From the NCBI RefSeq assembly GCF_029227915.1, contig NC_079884.1, forward strand, positions 30,754,001 to 30,818,000: 64,000 nt of DNA, written 5' to 3'. The position numbers and the translations under genes were made by a program. Within the stretch, counting starts at the first letter, position 1. Each line of letters opens with the position of its first letter. The notes beneath the pieces were generated by a model. It searched no databases, was not told where the DNA came from, and saw only the letters and a program-made list of their open reading frames with translations. The stretch is from Hydractinia symbiolongicarpus (lineage: Eukaryota > Cnidaria > Hydrozoa > Anthoathecata > Hydractiniidae). Shown piece after piece: positions 23,601 through 37,225 of the stretch.

Positions 23601-25773
23601 TACAAAGAAAGCACCCTGTGAGTAAACTCATTTCCAGAATAATTTTTTAAATTAGTTTTTCAGCACTAAAACGCATAAGACTTGAAGTTTTCAAAAATGT
23701 TTTCATTTTTGATGAGACGCTGAATAAAAGAAGTTTAATCGCCGGCAAACGAAAACCCGCGATTTCCCGTAAATCCCGGGCTTGGCCCGTATAGTCAAAA
23801 AAATACAAAGAAAGTACCCAGGGAGTAAACTCATTTCCCGAACGATTTTTTAAATTATTTTGTCACCACTAAAACGCATGAGACTTGTGGTTTTCAAAAG
23901 TGTTTTCATTTTTGATGAGACGCTGGATAAAAGAAGTTTAATCGCCGGCTAACGCAAACCTGCGATTTCCCGTAAATCCCGGGCTTGGCCGTATAGTCGA
24001 ATGTATACAAAAAAGTACCCAGGGAGTAAACTCATTTACCGAACGATTTTTTTAAATTATTTTTTCACCACTAAAACGCATGAGACTTGTAGTTTTCAAA
24101 AATGTTTTCATTTTTGATGAGACGCTGAATAAAAGAAGTTTAATCGCCGGCAAACGAAAACCCGCGATTTCCCGTAAATCCCGGGCTTGGCCCGTATAGT
24201 CAAAAAAATACAAAGAAAGTACCCAGGGAGTAAACTCATTTTCCGAACGATTCTTTAAATTATTTTGTCACCACTAAAACGCATGAGACTTGTGGCTTTC
24301 AAAAGTGTTTTCATTTTTGTTGAGACGCTGAATAAAAGAAGTTTAATCGCCGGCAAACGAAAACCCGCGATTTCCCGTAAATCCCGGGCTTGGCCCGTAT
24401 AGTCGAATGTATACAAAGAAAGTACCCTGTGAGTAAACTCATTTCTAAAACGATTTTTTAAATTATCTTTTTACCACTAAAACGCATGAGACTTGTAATT
24501 TTCAAAAATGTTTTCATTTTTGATGAGACGCTGAATAAGAGAAGTTTAATCGCCGTCAAACGAAAACCTGCGATTTCCCGTAAATCCCGGGCTTGGTCCG
24601 TATAGTCAAAAGTATACAAAGAAAGTACCCAGGGAGTAAACTCATTTCCCGAACGATTTTTTAAATTATTTTGTCACCACTAAAACGCATGAGACTTGTG
24701 GTTTTCAAAAGTGTTTTCATTTTTGATGAGACGCTGAATAAAAGAAGTTTAATCGCCGGCAAACGCAAACCTGCGATTTCCCGTAAATCCCGGGCTTGGC
24801 CGTATAGTCGAATGTATACAAAAAAAGTGCCCAGGGAGTAAACTCATTTACCGAACGGTTTTTTTAAGTTAATTTTTAACCACTAAAACGCATGAGACTT
24901 GTAGTTTTCAAAAATGTTTTCATTTTTGATGAGACGCTGAATAAAAGAAGTTTAATCGCCGGCAAACGAAAACCCGCGATTTTCCGAAAATCCCGGGCTT
25001 GGCCCGTATACTCGAATGTATACATAGAAAGTACCCAGGGAGTAAACTCATTTCCCGAACAATTTTTTAAATTATTTTTACACCACTAAAACGCATGAGA
25101 CTTGTAGTTTTCAAAAATGTTTTCATTTTTGATGAAACGCTTAATGAAAGGGGTTTAATCGCCGGCAAACAAAAACCCGCGATATCCCGTAAATCCTGTG
25201 CTTGGCCCGTGTAGTCGAATGTATACAAAGAAAGCACACTGTGAGTAAACTCATTTCCAGAACGATTTTTTAAATTAGTTTTTCACCACTAAAACGCATA
25301 AGACTTGAAGTTTTCAAAAATGTTTTCATTTTTGATGAGAAGCTGAATAAAAGAAGTTTAATCGCCGTCAAACGAAAACCTGCGATTCCCCGTAAATCCC
25401 GGGCTTGGCCCGTATAGTCAAAAGTATACAAAGAAAGTACCCAGGGAGTAAACTCATTTCCCGAACGATTTTTTAAATTATTTTGTCACCACTAAAACGC
25501 ATAAGACTTGTGGTTTTTAAAAGTGTTTTCATTTTTGATGAGACGCTGAATAAAAGAAGTTTAATCGCCGGCAAACGCAAACCTGCGATTTCCCGTAAAT
25601 CCCGGGCTTGGCCCGTATAGTCGAATGTATACAAAGAAAGTACCCTGTGAATAAAGTCATTTCCAGAACAATTTTTTAAATTATTTTTCCACCACTAAAA
25701 CGCATAAGACTTGCAGTTTTCAAAAGTGTTTTCATTTTTGATGAGACGCTGAATAAAAGAAGTTTAATCGCCG
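20465..25773 (+). repeat. 13-monomer HOR, 2637 bp, 2 near-identical copies
   Basis: The units are about 20465-23101 and 23102-25738, with the match continuing to about 25773. Two differences were noticed by eye: ATACTCCAATG near 22376 versus ATACTCGAATG near 25013, and GTGGTTTTCAAAAG near 22873 versus GTGGTTTTTAAAAG near 25510. The unit includes rare variants that appear once per copy, such as GTTAATTTTTAACCAC, GAGAAGCTGAATAAAAG and GATTCCCCGTAAATC. This is the clearest long HOR in the window and must be a very recent duplication or conversion. Confidence 0.93.
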
Positions 25774-25899
25774 TCAAACGCAAACCCGCGATTTCCCGTA
25801 AATCCCGGGCTTGGCCCGTATAGTCGAATGTATACAAAAAAAGTACCCAGGGAGTAAACTCATTTACCGAACGATTTTTTTAAATTATTTTTTCACCAC

Positions 25900-28800
25900 T
25901 AAAACGCATGAGACTTGTAGTTTTCAAAAATGTTTTCATTTTTGATGAGACGCTGAATAAAAGAAGTTTAATCGCCGGCAAACGAAAACCCGCTATTTCC
26001 CGTAAATCCCGGGCTTGGCCCGTATAGTCAAAAAAATACAAAGAAATTACCCAGGGAGTAAACTCATTTTCCGAACGTTTCTTTAAATTATTTTGTCACC
26101 ACTAAAACGCATGAGACTTGTGGTTTTCAAAAGTGTTTTCATTTTTGTTGAGACGCTGAATAAAAGAAGTTTAATCGCCGGCAAACGAAACCCGCGATTT
26201 CCCGTAAATCCCGGGCTTGGCCCGTATAGCCGAATGTATACAAAGAAAGTACCCAGGGAGTAAACTCATTTCCCGAACGATTTTTTAAATTATTTTGTCA
26301 CCACTAAAACGCATGAGACTTGTGGTTTTCAAAAGCGTTTTCATTTTTGATGAGACGCTGAATAAAAGAAGTTTAATCGCCGGCAAACGAAAACCTGCGA
26401 TTTCCCGTAACTCCCGGGCTTGGCCCGTATAGTCGAATGTATACAAAGAAAGTACCCTGTGAGTAAAGTCATTTCCAGAACGATTTCTTAAATTATTTTT
26501 CCACCACTAAAACGCATAAGACTTGTAGTTTACAAAAATTTTTTCATTTTTGATGAGACGCTGAATAAAAGAAGTTTAATCGCCGGCAAACGAAAACCCG
26601 CGATTTCCCGTAAATCCCGGGCTTGGCCCGTATAGTCAAAAAAATACAAAGAAAGTACCCAGGGAGTAAACTCATTTCCCGAACGATTTTTTAAATTATT
26701 TTGTCACCACTAAAACGCATGAGACTTGTGGTTTTCAAAAGTGTTTTCATTTTTGATGAGACGCTGAATAAAAGAAGTTTAATCGCCGGCTAACGCAAAC
26801 CTGCGATTTCCCGTAAATCCCGGGCTTGGCCGTATAGTCGAATGTATACAAAAAAGTACCCAGGGAGTAAACTCATTTACCGAACGATTTTTTTAAATTA
26901 TTTTTTCACCACTAAAACGCATGAGACTTGTAGTTTTCAAAAATGTTTTCATTTTTGATGAGACGCTGAATAAAAGAAGTTTAATCGCCGGCAAACGAAA
27001 ACCCGCCATTTCCCGTAAACCCCGGACTCGGCCCGTATAGTCGAATGTATACAAAGAAAGTACCCAGGGAGTGAAATCTTTTCCCGAACGATTTTTTAAA
27101 TTATTTTTTTCACCACTAAAACGCATGAGACTTGTAGTTTTCAAAAATGTTTTCATTTTTGCTGAGACGCTTAATGAAAGAGGTTTAATCGCCGGCAAAC
27201 GAAAACCCGCGATTTCCCGTAAATCCCGGGCTTGGCCCGTATAGTCGAATGTATACAAAGAAAGTACGCTGTGAGTAAGTTCATTTCCAGAACGATTTTT
27301 TAAATTATTATTCCACCACTAAAACGCATAAGACTTGTAGTTTACAAAATTTTTTTCATTTTTGATGAGACGCTGAATAAAAGAAGTTTAATCGCCGGCA
27401 AACGAAAACCCGCGATTTCTCGTAAATCCCGGGCTTGGCCCGTATAGTCAAAAAAATACAAAGAAAGTACCCAGGGAGTAAACTCATTTCCCGAACGATT
27501 TTTTAAATTATTTTGTCACCACTAAAACGCATGAGACTTGTGGTTTTCAAAAGTGTTTTCATTTTTGATGAGACGCTGAATAAAAGAAGTTTAATCGCCG
27601 GCAAACGCAAACCTGCGATTTCCCGTAAATCCCGGGCTTGGCCGTATAGTCGAATGTATACAAAAAAAGTACCCAGGGAGTAAACTCATTTACCGAACGA
27701 TTTTTTTAAATTATTTTTTCACCACTAAAACGCATGAGACTTGTAGTTTTCAAAAATGTTTTCATTTTTGATGAGACGCTGAATAAAAGAAGTTTAATCG
27801 CCGGCAAACGAAAACCCGCGATTTTCCGTAAATCCCGGGCTTGGCCCGTATAGTCGAATGTATACATAGACTTGTGGTTTTCAAAAGTGTTTTCATTTTT
27901 GATGAGACGCTGAATAAAAGAAGTTTAATCGCCGTCAAACGCAAACCCGCGATTTCCCGTAAATCCCGGGCTTGGCCCGTATAGTCGAATGTATACAAAA
28001 AAAGTACCCAGGGAGTAAACTCATTTACCGAACGATTTTTTTAAATTATTTTTCACCACTAAAACGCATGAGACTTGTAGTTTTTAAAAAATGTTTTCAT
28101 TTTTGATGAAACGCTTAATGAAAGGGGTTTAATCGCCGGCAAACGAAAACCCGCGATATCCCGTAAATCCCGTGCTTGGCCCGTGTAGTCGAATGTATAC
28201 AAAGAAAGCACCCTGTGAGTAAACTCATTTCCAGAACGATTTTTTAAATTAGTTTTTCACCACTAAAACGCATAAGACTTGAAGTTTTCAAAAATGTTTT
28301 CATTTTTGATGAGAAGCTGAATAAAAGAAGTTTAATCGCCGTCAAACGAAAACCCGCGATTTCCCGTAAATCCCGGGCTTGGCCCGTATAGTCAAAAGTA
28401 TACAAAGAAAGTACCCAGGGAGTAAACTCATTTCCCGAACGATTTTTTAAATTATTTTGTCACCACTAAAACGCATGAGACTTGTAGTTTTCAAAAATGT
28501 TTTCATTTTTGATGAGACGCTGAATAAAAGAAGTTTAATCGCCGGCAAACGAAAACCCGCTATTTCCCGTAAATCCCGGGCTTGGCCCGTATAGTCAAAA
28601 AAATACAAAGAAAGTACCCAGGGAGTAAACTCATTTTCCGAACGTTTCTTTAAATTATTTTGTCACCACTAAAACGCATGAGACTTGTGGTTTTCAAAAG
28701 TGTTTTCATTTTTGTTGAGACGCTGAATAAAAGAAGTTTAATCGCCGGCAAACGAAACCCGCGATTTCCCGTAAATCCCGGGCTTGGCCCGTATAGTCGA

Positions 28801-31800
28801 ATGTATACAAAGAAAGTACCCAGGGAGTAAAATCATTTCCCGAACGATTTTTTAAATTATTTTGTCACCACTAAAACGCATCAGACTTGTGGTTTTCAAA
28901 AGCGTTTTCATTTTTGATGAGACGCTGAATAAAAGAAGTTTAATCGCCGGCAAACGAAAACCTGCGATTTCCCGTAACTCCCGGGCTTGGCCCGTATAGT
29001 CGAATGTATACAAAGAAAGTACCCTGTGAGTAAAGTCATTTCCAGAACGATTTTTTAAATTATTTTTCCACCACTAAAACGCATAAGACTTGTAGTTTAC
29101 AAAAATTTTTTCATTTTTGATGAGACGCTGAATAAAAGAAGTTTAATCGCCGGCAAACGAAAACCCGCGATTTCCCGTAAATCCCGGGCTTGGCCCGTAT
29201 AGTCAAAAAAATACAAAGAAAGTACCCAGGGAGTAAACTCATTTCCCGAACGATTTTTTAAATTATTTTGTCACCACTAAAACGCATGAGACTTGTGGTT
29301 TTCAAAAGTGTTTTCATTTTTGATGAGACGCTGAATAAAATAAGTTTAATCGCCGGCTAACGCAAACCTGCGATTTCCCGTAAATCCCGGGCTTGGCCGT
29401 ATAGTCGAATGTATACAAAAAAGTACCCAGGGAGTAAACTCATTTACCGAACGGTTTTTTTAAATTATTTTTTCACCACTAAAACGCATGAGACTTGTAG
29501 TTTTCAAAAATGTTTTCATTTTTGATGAGACGCTGAATAAAAGAAGTTTAATCGCCGGCAAACGAAAACCCGCCATTTCCCGTAAACCCCGGACTCGGCC
29601 CGTATAGTCGAATGTATACAAAGAAAGTACCCAGGGAGTGAAATCTTTTCCTGAACGATTTTTTAAATTATTTTTTTCACCACTAAAACGCATGAGACTT
29701 GTAGTTTTCAAAAATGTTTTCATTTTTGCTGAGACGCTTAATGAAAGAGGTTTAATCGCCGGCAAACGAAAACCCGCGATTTCCCGTAAATCCCGGGCTT
29801 GGCCCGTATAGTCGAATGTATACAAAGAAAGTACGCTGTGAGTAAAGTCATTTCCAGAACGATTTTTTAAATTATTATTCCACCACTAAAACGCATAAGA
29901 CTTGTAGTTTACAAAAATTTTTTCATTTTTGATGAGACGCTGAATAAAAGAAGTTTAATCGCCGGCAAATGAAAACCCGCGATTTCTCGTAAATCCCGGG
30001 CTTGGCCCGTATAGTCAAAAAAATACAAAGAAAGTACCCAGGGAGTAAACTCATTTCCCGAACGATTTTTTAAATTATTTTGTCACCACTAAAACGCATG
30101 AGACTTGTGGTTTTCAAAAGTGTTTTCATTTTTGATGAGACGCTGAATAAAAGAAGTTTAATCGCCGGCAAACGCAAACCTGCGATTTCCCGTAAATCCC
30201 GGGCTTGGCCGTATAGTCGAATGTATACAAAAAAAGTACCCAGGGAGTAAACTCATTTACCGAACGATTTTTTTAAATTATTTTTCCACCACTAAAACGC
30301 ATGAGACTTGTAGTTTTCAAAAATGTTTTCATTTTTGATGAGACGCTGAATAAAAGAAGTTTAATCGCCGGCAAACGAAAACCCGCGATTTTCCGTAAAT
30401 CCCGGGCTTGGCCCGTATAGTCGAATGTATACATAGAAAGTACCCAGGGAGTAAACTCATTTCCCGAACAATTTTTTAAATTATTTTTACACCACTAAAA
30501 CGCATGAGACTTGTAGTTTTCAAAAATGTTTTCATTTTTGATGAAACGCTTAATGAACGGGGTTTAATCGCTGGCAAACGAAAACCCGCGATATCCCGTA
30601 AATCCCGTGCTTGGCCCGTGTAGTCGAATGTATACAAAGAAAGCACCCTGTGAGTAAACTCATTTCCAGAACGATTTTTTAAATTAGTTTTTCACCACTA
30701 AAACGCATAAGACTTGAAGTTTTCAAAAATGTTTTCATTTTTGATGAGACGCTGAATAAAAGAAGTTTAATCGCCGTCAAACGCAAACCCGCGATTTCCC
30801 GTAAATCCCGGGCTTGGCCCGTATAGTCGAATGTATACAAAAAAAGTACCCAGGGAGTAAACTCATTTACCGAACGATTTTTTTAAATTATTTTTTCACC
30901 ACTAAAACGCATGAGACTTGTAGTTTTCAAAAATGTTTTCATTTTTGATGAGACGCTGAATAAAAGAAGTTTAATCGCCGGCAAACGAAAACCCGCGATT
31001 TCCCGTAAATCCCGGGCTTGGCCCGTATAGTCGAATGTATACATAGAAAGTACCCAGGGAGTAAACTCATTTCCCGAACAATTTTTTAAATTATTTTTAC
31101 ACCACTAAAACGCATGAGACTTGTAGTTTTCAAAAATGTTTTCATTTTTGATGAAACGCTTAATGAAAGTGGTTTAATCGCCGGCAAACGAAAACCCGCG
31201 ATTTCCCGTAAATCCCGTGCTTGGCCCGTATAGTCGAATGTATACAAAGAAAGCACCCTGTGAGTAAACTCATTTCCCGAACGATTTTTTAAATTATTTT
31301 GTCACCACTAAAACGCATGAGACTTGTGGTTTTCAAAAGCGTTTTCATTTTTGATGAGACGCTGAATAAAAGAAGTTTAATCGCCGGCAAACGAAAACCT
31401 GCGATTTCCCGTAACTCCCGGGCTTGGCCCGTATAGTCGAATGTATACAAAGAAAGTACCCTGTGAGTAAAGTCATTTCCAGAACGATTTTTTAAATTAT
31501 TTTTCCACCACTAAAACGCATAAGACTTGTAGTTTACAAAAATTTTTTCATTTTTGATGAGACGCTGAATAAAAGAAGTTTAATCGCCGGCAAACGAAAA
31601 CCCGCGATTTCCCGTAAATCCCGGGCTTGGCCCGTATAGTCAAAAAAATACAAAGAAAGTACCCAGGGAGTAAACTCATTTCCCGAACGATTTTTTAAAT
31701 TATTTTGTCACCACTAAAACGCATGAGACTTGTGGTTTTCAAAAGTGTTTTCATTTTTGATGAGACGCTGAATAAAATAAGTTTAATCGCCGGCTAACGC

Positions 31801-33340
31801 AAACCTGCGATTTCCCGTAAATCCCGGGCTTGGCCGTATAGTCGAATGTATACAAAAAAGTACCCAGGGAGTAAACGCATTTACCGAACGGTTTTTTTAA
31901 ATTATTTTTTCACCACTAAAACGCATGAGACTTGTAGTTTTCAAAAATGTTTTCATTTTTGATGAGACGCTGAATAAAAGAAGTTTAATCGCCGGCAAAC
32001 GAAAACCCGCCATTTCCCGTAAACCCGGGACTCGGCCCGTATAGTCTAATGTATACAAAGAAAGTACCCAGGGAGTGAAATCTTTTCCCGAACGATTTTT
32101 TAAATTATTTTTTTCACCACTAAAACGCATGAGACTTGTAGTTTTCAAAAATGTTTTCATTTTTGCTGAGACACTTAATGAAAGAGGTTTAATCGCCGGC
32201 AAACGAAAACCCGCGATTTCCCGTAAATCCCGGGCTTGGCCCGTATAGTCGAATGTATACAAAGAAAGTACGCTGTGAGTAAAGTCATTTCCAGAACGAT
32301 TTTTTAAATTAATATTCCACCACTAAAACGCATAAGACTTGTAGTTTACAAAAATTTTTTCATTTTTGATGAGACGCTGAATAAAAGAAGTTTAATCGCC
32401 GGCAAACGAAAACCCGCGATTTCTCGTAAATCCCGGGCTTGGCCCGTATAGTCAAAAAAATACAAAGAAAGTACCCAGGGAGTAAACTCATTTCCCGAAC
32501 GATTTTTTAAATTATTTTGTCACCACTAAAACGCATGAGACTTGTGGTTTTCAAAAGTGTTTTCATTTTTGATGAGACGCTGAATAAAAGAAGTTTAATC
32601 GCCGGCAAACGCAAACCTGCGATTTCCCGTAAATCCCGGGCTTGGCCGTATAGTCGAATGTATACAAAAAAAGTACCCAGGGAGTAAACTCATTTACCGA
32701 ACGATTTTTTTAAATTATTTTTTCACCACTAAAACGCATGAGACTTGTAGTTTTCAAAAATGTTTTCATTTTTGATGAGACGCTGAATAAAAGAAGTTTA
32801 ATCGCCGGCAAACGAAAACCCGCGATTTTCCGTAAATCCCGGGCTTGGCCCGTATAGTCGAATGTATACATAGAAAGTACCCAGGGAGTAAACTCATTTC
32901 CCGAACAATTTTTTAAATTATTTTTACACCACTAAAACGCATGAGACTTGTATTTTTCAAAAATGTTTTCATTTTTGATGAAACGCTTAATGAACGGGGT
33001 TTAATCGCTGGCAAACGAAAACCCGCGATATCCCGTAAATCCCGTGCTTGGCCCGTGTAGTCGAATGTATACAAAGAAAGCACCCTGTGAGTAAACTCAT
33101 TTCCAGAACGATTTTTTAAATTAGTTTTTCACCACTAAAACGCATAAGACTTGACGTTTTCAAAAATGTTTTCATTTTTGATGAGACGCTGAATAAAAGA
33201 AGTTTAATCGCCGTCAAACGCAAACCCGCGATTTCCCGTAAATCCCGGGCTTGGCCCGTATAGTCGAATGTATACAAAAAAAGTACCCAGGGAGTAAACT
33301 CATTTACCGAACGATTTTTTTAAATTATTTTTTCACCACT
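25900..33340 (+). repeat. 12-monomer HOR, ~2437 bp, ~3 copies, first copy with an extra partial monomer
   Basis: The marker TTTTCAAAAGCGTTTTC lies near 26330, 28898 and 31335, giving offsets of 2567 and 2437 bp. The extra 130 bp in the first interval equals the 131-bp deleted monomer at 27815-27945. Each unit carries, in order, monomers with AAAGTCATTTCCAG / TTTACAAAAATTTTTTC, GTCAAAAAAATAC, GGCTTGGCCGTATAG, CCCCGGACTCGG, GTGAAATCTTTTCC, and the TACGCTGTGAG variant. Copies differ by scattered single bases and local swaps near their ends. Confidence 0.85.
27815..27945 (+). repeat. Truncated monomer, 131 bp (72-bp internal deletion)
   Basis: At 27861-27877 the text runs TATACATAGA directly into CTTGTGG. 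In intact copies TATACATAGAAAGTACCC is followed about 72 bp later by GCATGAGACTTGTGG. The T-run and AAATTA region are missing. The shared AGA at both edges is a short microhomology, consistent with replication slippage or end-joining. This deletion is seen once only and is absent from the homologous places in the next two HOR copies, so it is younger than the HOR. Confidence 0.85.
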
Positions 33341-33752
33341 AAAACGCATGAGACTTGTATTTTTCAAAAATGTTTTCATTTTTGATGAAACGCTTAATGA
33401 ACGGGGTTTAATCGCTGGCAAACGAAAACCCGCGATATCCCGTAAATCCCGTGCTTGGCCCGTGTAGTCGAATGTATACAAAGAAAGCACCCTGTGAGTA
33501 AACTCATTTCCAGAACGATTTTTTAAATTAGTTTTTCACCACTAAAACGCATAAGACTTGACGTTTTCAAAAATGTTTTCATTTTTGATGAGACGCTGAA
33601 TAAAAGAAGTTTAATCGCCGTCAAACGCAAACCCGCGATTTCCCGTAAATCCCGGGCTTGGCCCGTATAGTCGAATGTATACAAAAAAAGTACCCAGGGA
33701 GTAAACTCATTTACCGAACGAATTTTTTAAATTATTTTTTCACCACTAAAAC
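32939..33752 (+). repeat. Dimer tandem duplication (~407 bp x 2)
   Basis: The two-monomer block that begins GACTTGTATTTTTCAAAAATG, contains GCTTAATGAACGGGG and CTTGACGTTTTC, and ends GTTTAATCGCCGTCAAACGC / TTTACCGAACG is repeated at an offset of 407 bp. Because both copies carry the private variants TTGTATTTTTC and CTTGACGTTTTC, the duplication followed those mutations. Confidence 0.85.
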
Positions 33753-36700
33753 GCATGAGACTTGTAGTTTTCAAAAATGTTTTCATTTTTGATGAGACGC
33801 TGAATAAAAGAAGTTTAATCGCCGGCAAACGAAAACCCGCGATTTCCCGTAAATCCCGGGCTTGGCCCGTATAGTCGAATGTATACATAGAAAGTACCCA
33901 GGGAGTAAACTCATTTCCCGAACAATTTTTTAAATTATTTTTACACCACTAAAACGCATGAGACTTGTAGTTTTCAAAAATGTTTTCATTTTTGATGAAA
34001 CACTTAATGAAAGTGGTTTAATCGCCGGCAAACGAAAACCCGCGATTTCCCGTAAATCCCGTGCTTGGCCCGTATAGTCGAATGTATACAAAGAAAGCAC
34101 CCTGTGAGTAAACTCATTTCCAGAACGATTTTTTAAATTAGTTTTTCACCACTAAAACGCATAAGACTTGAAGTTTTCAAAAATGTTTTCATTTTTGATG
34201 AGACGCTGAATAAAAGAAGTTTAATCGCCGGCAAACGAAAACCCGCGATTTCCCGTAAATCCCGGGCTTGGCCCGTATAGTCGAATGTATACAAAGAAAG
34301 TACCCTGTGAGTAAACTCATTTCTAAAACGATTTTTTAAATTATCTTTTCACCACTAAAACGCATGAGACTTGTAATTTTCAAAAATGTTTTCATTTTTG
34401 ATGACACGCTGAATAAAAGAAGTTTAATCGCCGGCAAACGAAAACCCGCGATTTCCCGTAAATCCCGGGCTTGGCCCGTATAGTCGAATGTATACATAGA
34501 AAGTACCCAGGGAGTAAACTCATTTCCCGAACGATTTTTTAAATTATTTTGTCACCACTAAAACGCATGAGACTTGTGGTTTTCAAAAGTGTTTTCATTT
34601 TTGATGAGACGCTGAATAAAAGAAGTTTAATCGCCGGCAAACGCAAACCTGCGATTTCCCGTAAATCCCGGGCTTGGCCGTATAGTCGAATGTATACAAA
34701 AAAAGTACCCAGGGAGTAAACTCATTTACCGAACGATTTTTTTAAATTATTTTTTCACCACTAAAACGCATGAGACTTGTAGTTTTCAAAAATGTTTTCA
34801 TTTTTGATGAGACGCTATATAAAAGAAGTTTAATCGCCGGCAAACGAAAACCCGCGATTTCCCGTAAATCCCGGGCTTGGCCGTATAGTCGAATGTATAC
34901 AAAAAAAGTACCCAGGGAGTAAACTCATTTACCGAACGATTTTTTTAAATTATTTTTTCAGCACTAAAACGCATGAGACTTGTAGTTTTCAAAAATGTTT
35001 TCATTTTTGATGAGACGCTATATAAAAGAAGTTTAATCGCCGGCAAACGAAAACCCGCGATTTCCCGTAAATCCCGTGCTTGGCCCGTATAGTCAAATGT
35101 ATACAAAGAAAGCACCCTGTGAGTAAACTCATTTCCAGAACGATTTTTTAAATTAGTTTTTCACCACTAAAACGCATAAGACTTGAAGTTTTCAAAATTG
35201 TTTTCATTTTTGATGAGACGCTGAATAAAAGAAGTTTAATCGCCGTCAAACGAAAACCCGCGATTTCCCGTAAATCCCGGGCTTGGCCCGTATAGTCAAA
35301 AGTATACAAAGAAAGTACCCAGGGATTAAACTCTTTTCCGAAACGATTTTTTAAATTATTTTGTCACCACTAAAACGCATGAGACTTGTTGTTTTCAAAA
35401 GTGTTTTCATTTTTGATGAGACGCTGAATAAAAGAAGTTTAATCGCCGGCAAACGAAAACCCGCGATTTCCCATAAATCCCGGGCTTGGCCCGTATAGTC
35501 AAAAAATACAAAGAAATTACCAGGGAGTAAACTCATTTCCCGAACGATTTTTTAAATTATTTTGTCACCACTAAAACGCATGAGACTTGTGGTTTTCAAA
35601 AGTGTTTTCATTTTTGTTGAGACGCTGAATAAAAGAAGTTTAATCGCCGGCAAACAAAAACCCGCGATTTCCCGTAAATCCCGGGCTTGGCCCGTATAGT
35701 CGAATGTATACAAAGAAAGTACCCTGTGAGTAAACTCATTTCTAAAACGATTTTTTAAATTATCTTTTCACCACTAAAACGCATGAGACTTGTAATTTTC
35801 AAAAATGTTTTCATTTTTGATGAGACGCTGAATAAAAGAAGTTTAATCGCCGGCAAACGAAAACCCGCCATTTCCCGTAAACCCCGGACTCAACCCGTAT
35901 AGTCGAATGTATACAAAGAAAGTACCCAGGGAGTGAAATCATTTCCCGAACGATTTCTTAAATTATTTTTTTCACCACAAAAACGCATGAGACTTGTAGT
36001 TTTCAAAAATGTTTTCATTTTTGCTGAGACTCTTAATGAAAGAGGTTTAATCGCCGGCAAACGAAAACCCGCGATTTCCCGTAAATCCTGGGCTTGGCCC
36101 GTATAGTCGAATGTATACAAAGAAAGTACCCTGTGAGTATAGTCATTTCCAGAACGTCTTTTTAAATTATTGTGTCACCACTAAAACGCATGAGACTTGC
36201 CGTTTTCAAAAGTGTTTTCATTTTTGATGAGACGCTGAACAAAAGAAGTTTAATCGCCGGCAAACGCAAACCTGCGATTTCCCGTAAATCCCGGGCTTGG
36301 CCGTATAGTCGAATGTATACAAAAAAAGTACCCAGGGAGTAAACTCATTTACCGAACGATTTTTTTAAATTATTTTTTCACCACTAAAACGCATGAGACT
36401 TGTAGTTTTCAAAAATGTTTTCATTTTTGATGAAACGCTGAATAAAAGAAGTTTAATCGCCGGCAAACGAAAACCCGCGATTTCCCGTAAATCCCGGGCT
36501 TGTCCCGTATAGTCGAATGTATACATAGAAAGTACCCAGGGAGTAAACTCATTTCCCGAACAATTTTTTAAATTATTTTTACACCACTAAAACGCATGAG
36601 ACTTGCAGTTTTCAAAAATGTTTTCATTTTTGATGAAACGCTTAATGAAAGAGGTTTAATCGCCGGCAAACGAAAACCCGCGATTTCCCGTAAATCCCGT

Positions 36701-36770
36701 GCTTGGCCCGTATAGTCGAATGTATACAAAAAAAGCACCCTGTGAGTAAACTCATTTCAAGAACGATTCT
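33341..36770 (+). repeat. Mosaic satellite segment
   Basis: About 17 monomers of mixed type with no clean HOR. Besides the end of the dimer duplication it holds a monomer doublet around 34776-35180 sharing the private GACGCTATATAAAAG. It also holds transitional copies carrying GGGATTAAACTC / CCGAAACG, the type that dominates 36.9-44.8 kb. No unique DNA is present. Confidence 0.75.
34776..35180 (+). repeat. Tandem duplication of a single monomer
   Basis: Two adjacent monomers share GACGCTATATAAAAG in place of the usual GACGCTGAATAAAAG, at about 34811 and 35013 (offset 202 bp). The private change places the duplication after the mutation. The resulting TATATAAA resembles a TATA box, but there is no gene downstream and I attach no promoter role. 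Confidence 0.75.
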
Positions 36771-37082
36771 TTAAATTAGTTTTTCACCACTAAAACGCAT
36801 AAGACTTGAAGTTTTCAAAAATGTTTTTATTTTTGATGAGACGCTGAATAAAAGAAGTTTAATCGCCGTCAAACGAAAACCCGCGATTTCCCGTAAATTC
36901 CGGGCTTGGCCCGTATAGTCAAAAGTATACAAAGAAAGTACCCAGGGATTAAACTCATTTCCGAAACGATTTTTTAAATTATTTTGTCACCACTAAAACG
37001 CATGAGACTTGTTGATTTCAAAAGTGTTTTTATTTTTGATGAGACGCTGAATAAAAGAAGTTTAATCGCCGTCAAACGAAAA

Positions 37083-37225
37083 CCCGCGATTTCCCGTAAA
37101 TTCCGGGCTTGGCCCGTATAGTCAAAAGTATACAAAGAAAGTACCCAGAGAGTAAACTGATTTCCCGAACGATTTTTCAAATTATTTCGCTTAATGAAAG
37201 GGGTTTAATCGCCGGCAAACGAAAA
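37083..37225 (+). repeat. Short monomer, 143 bp (60-bp deletion), copy 1
   Basis: TTTTTCAAATTATTT joins directly to CGCTTAATGAAAGG at 37187/37188. The intact equivalent, seen after about 46.7 kb, carries 60 more bases here, from CTGCACCACTAGAACG through TTTTTGATGAGA. The hairpin arms are lost. The following monomer begins ACCGCG instead of CCCGCG, and this pairing is constant in all copies. This is the leftmost of eleven copies. Confidence 0.85.

Noticed and set aside
34811-34824. TATATAAAAG resembling a TATA box (again at 35013)
   Set aside because: It arises from a two-base change in one duplicated monomer and has no gene or initiator downstream.
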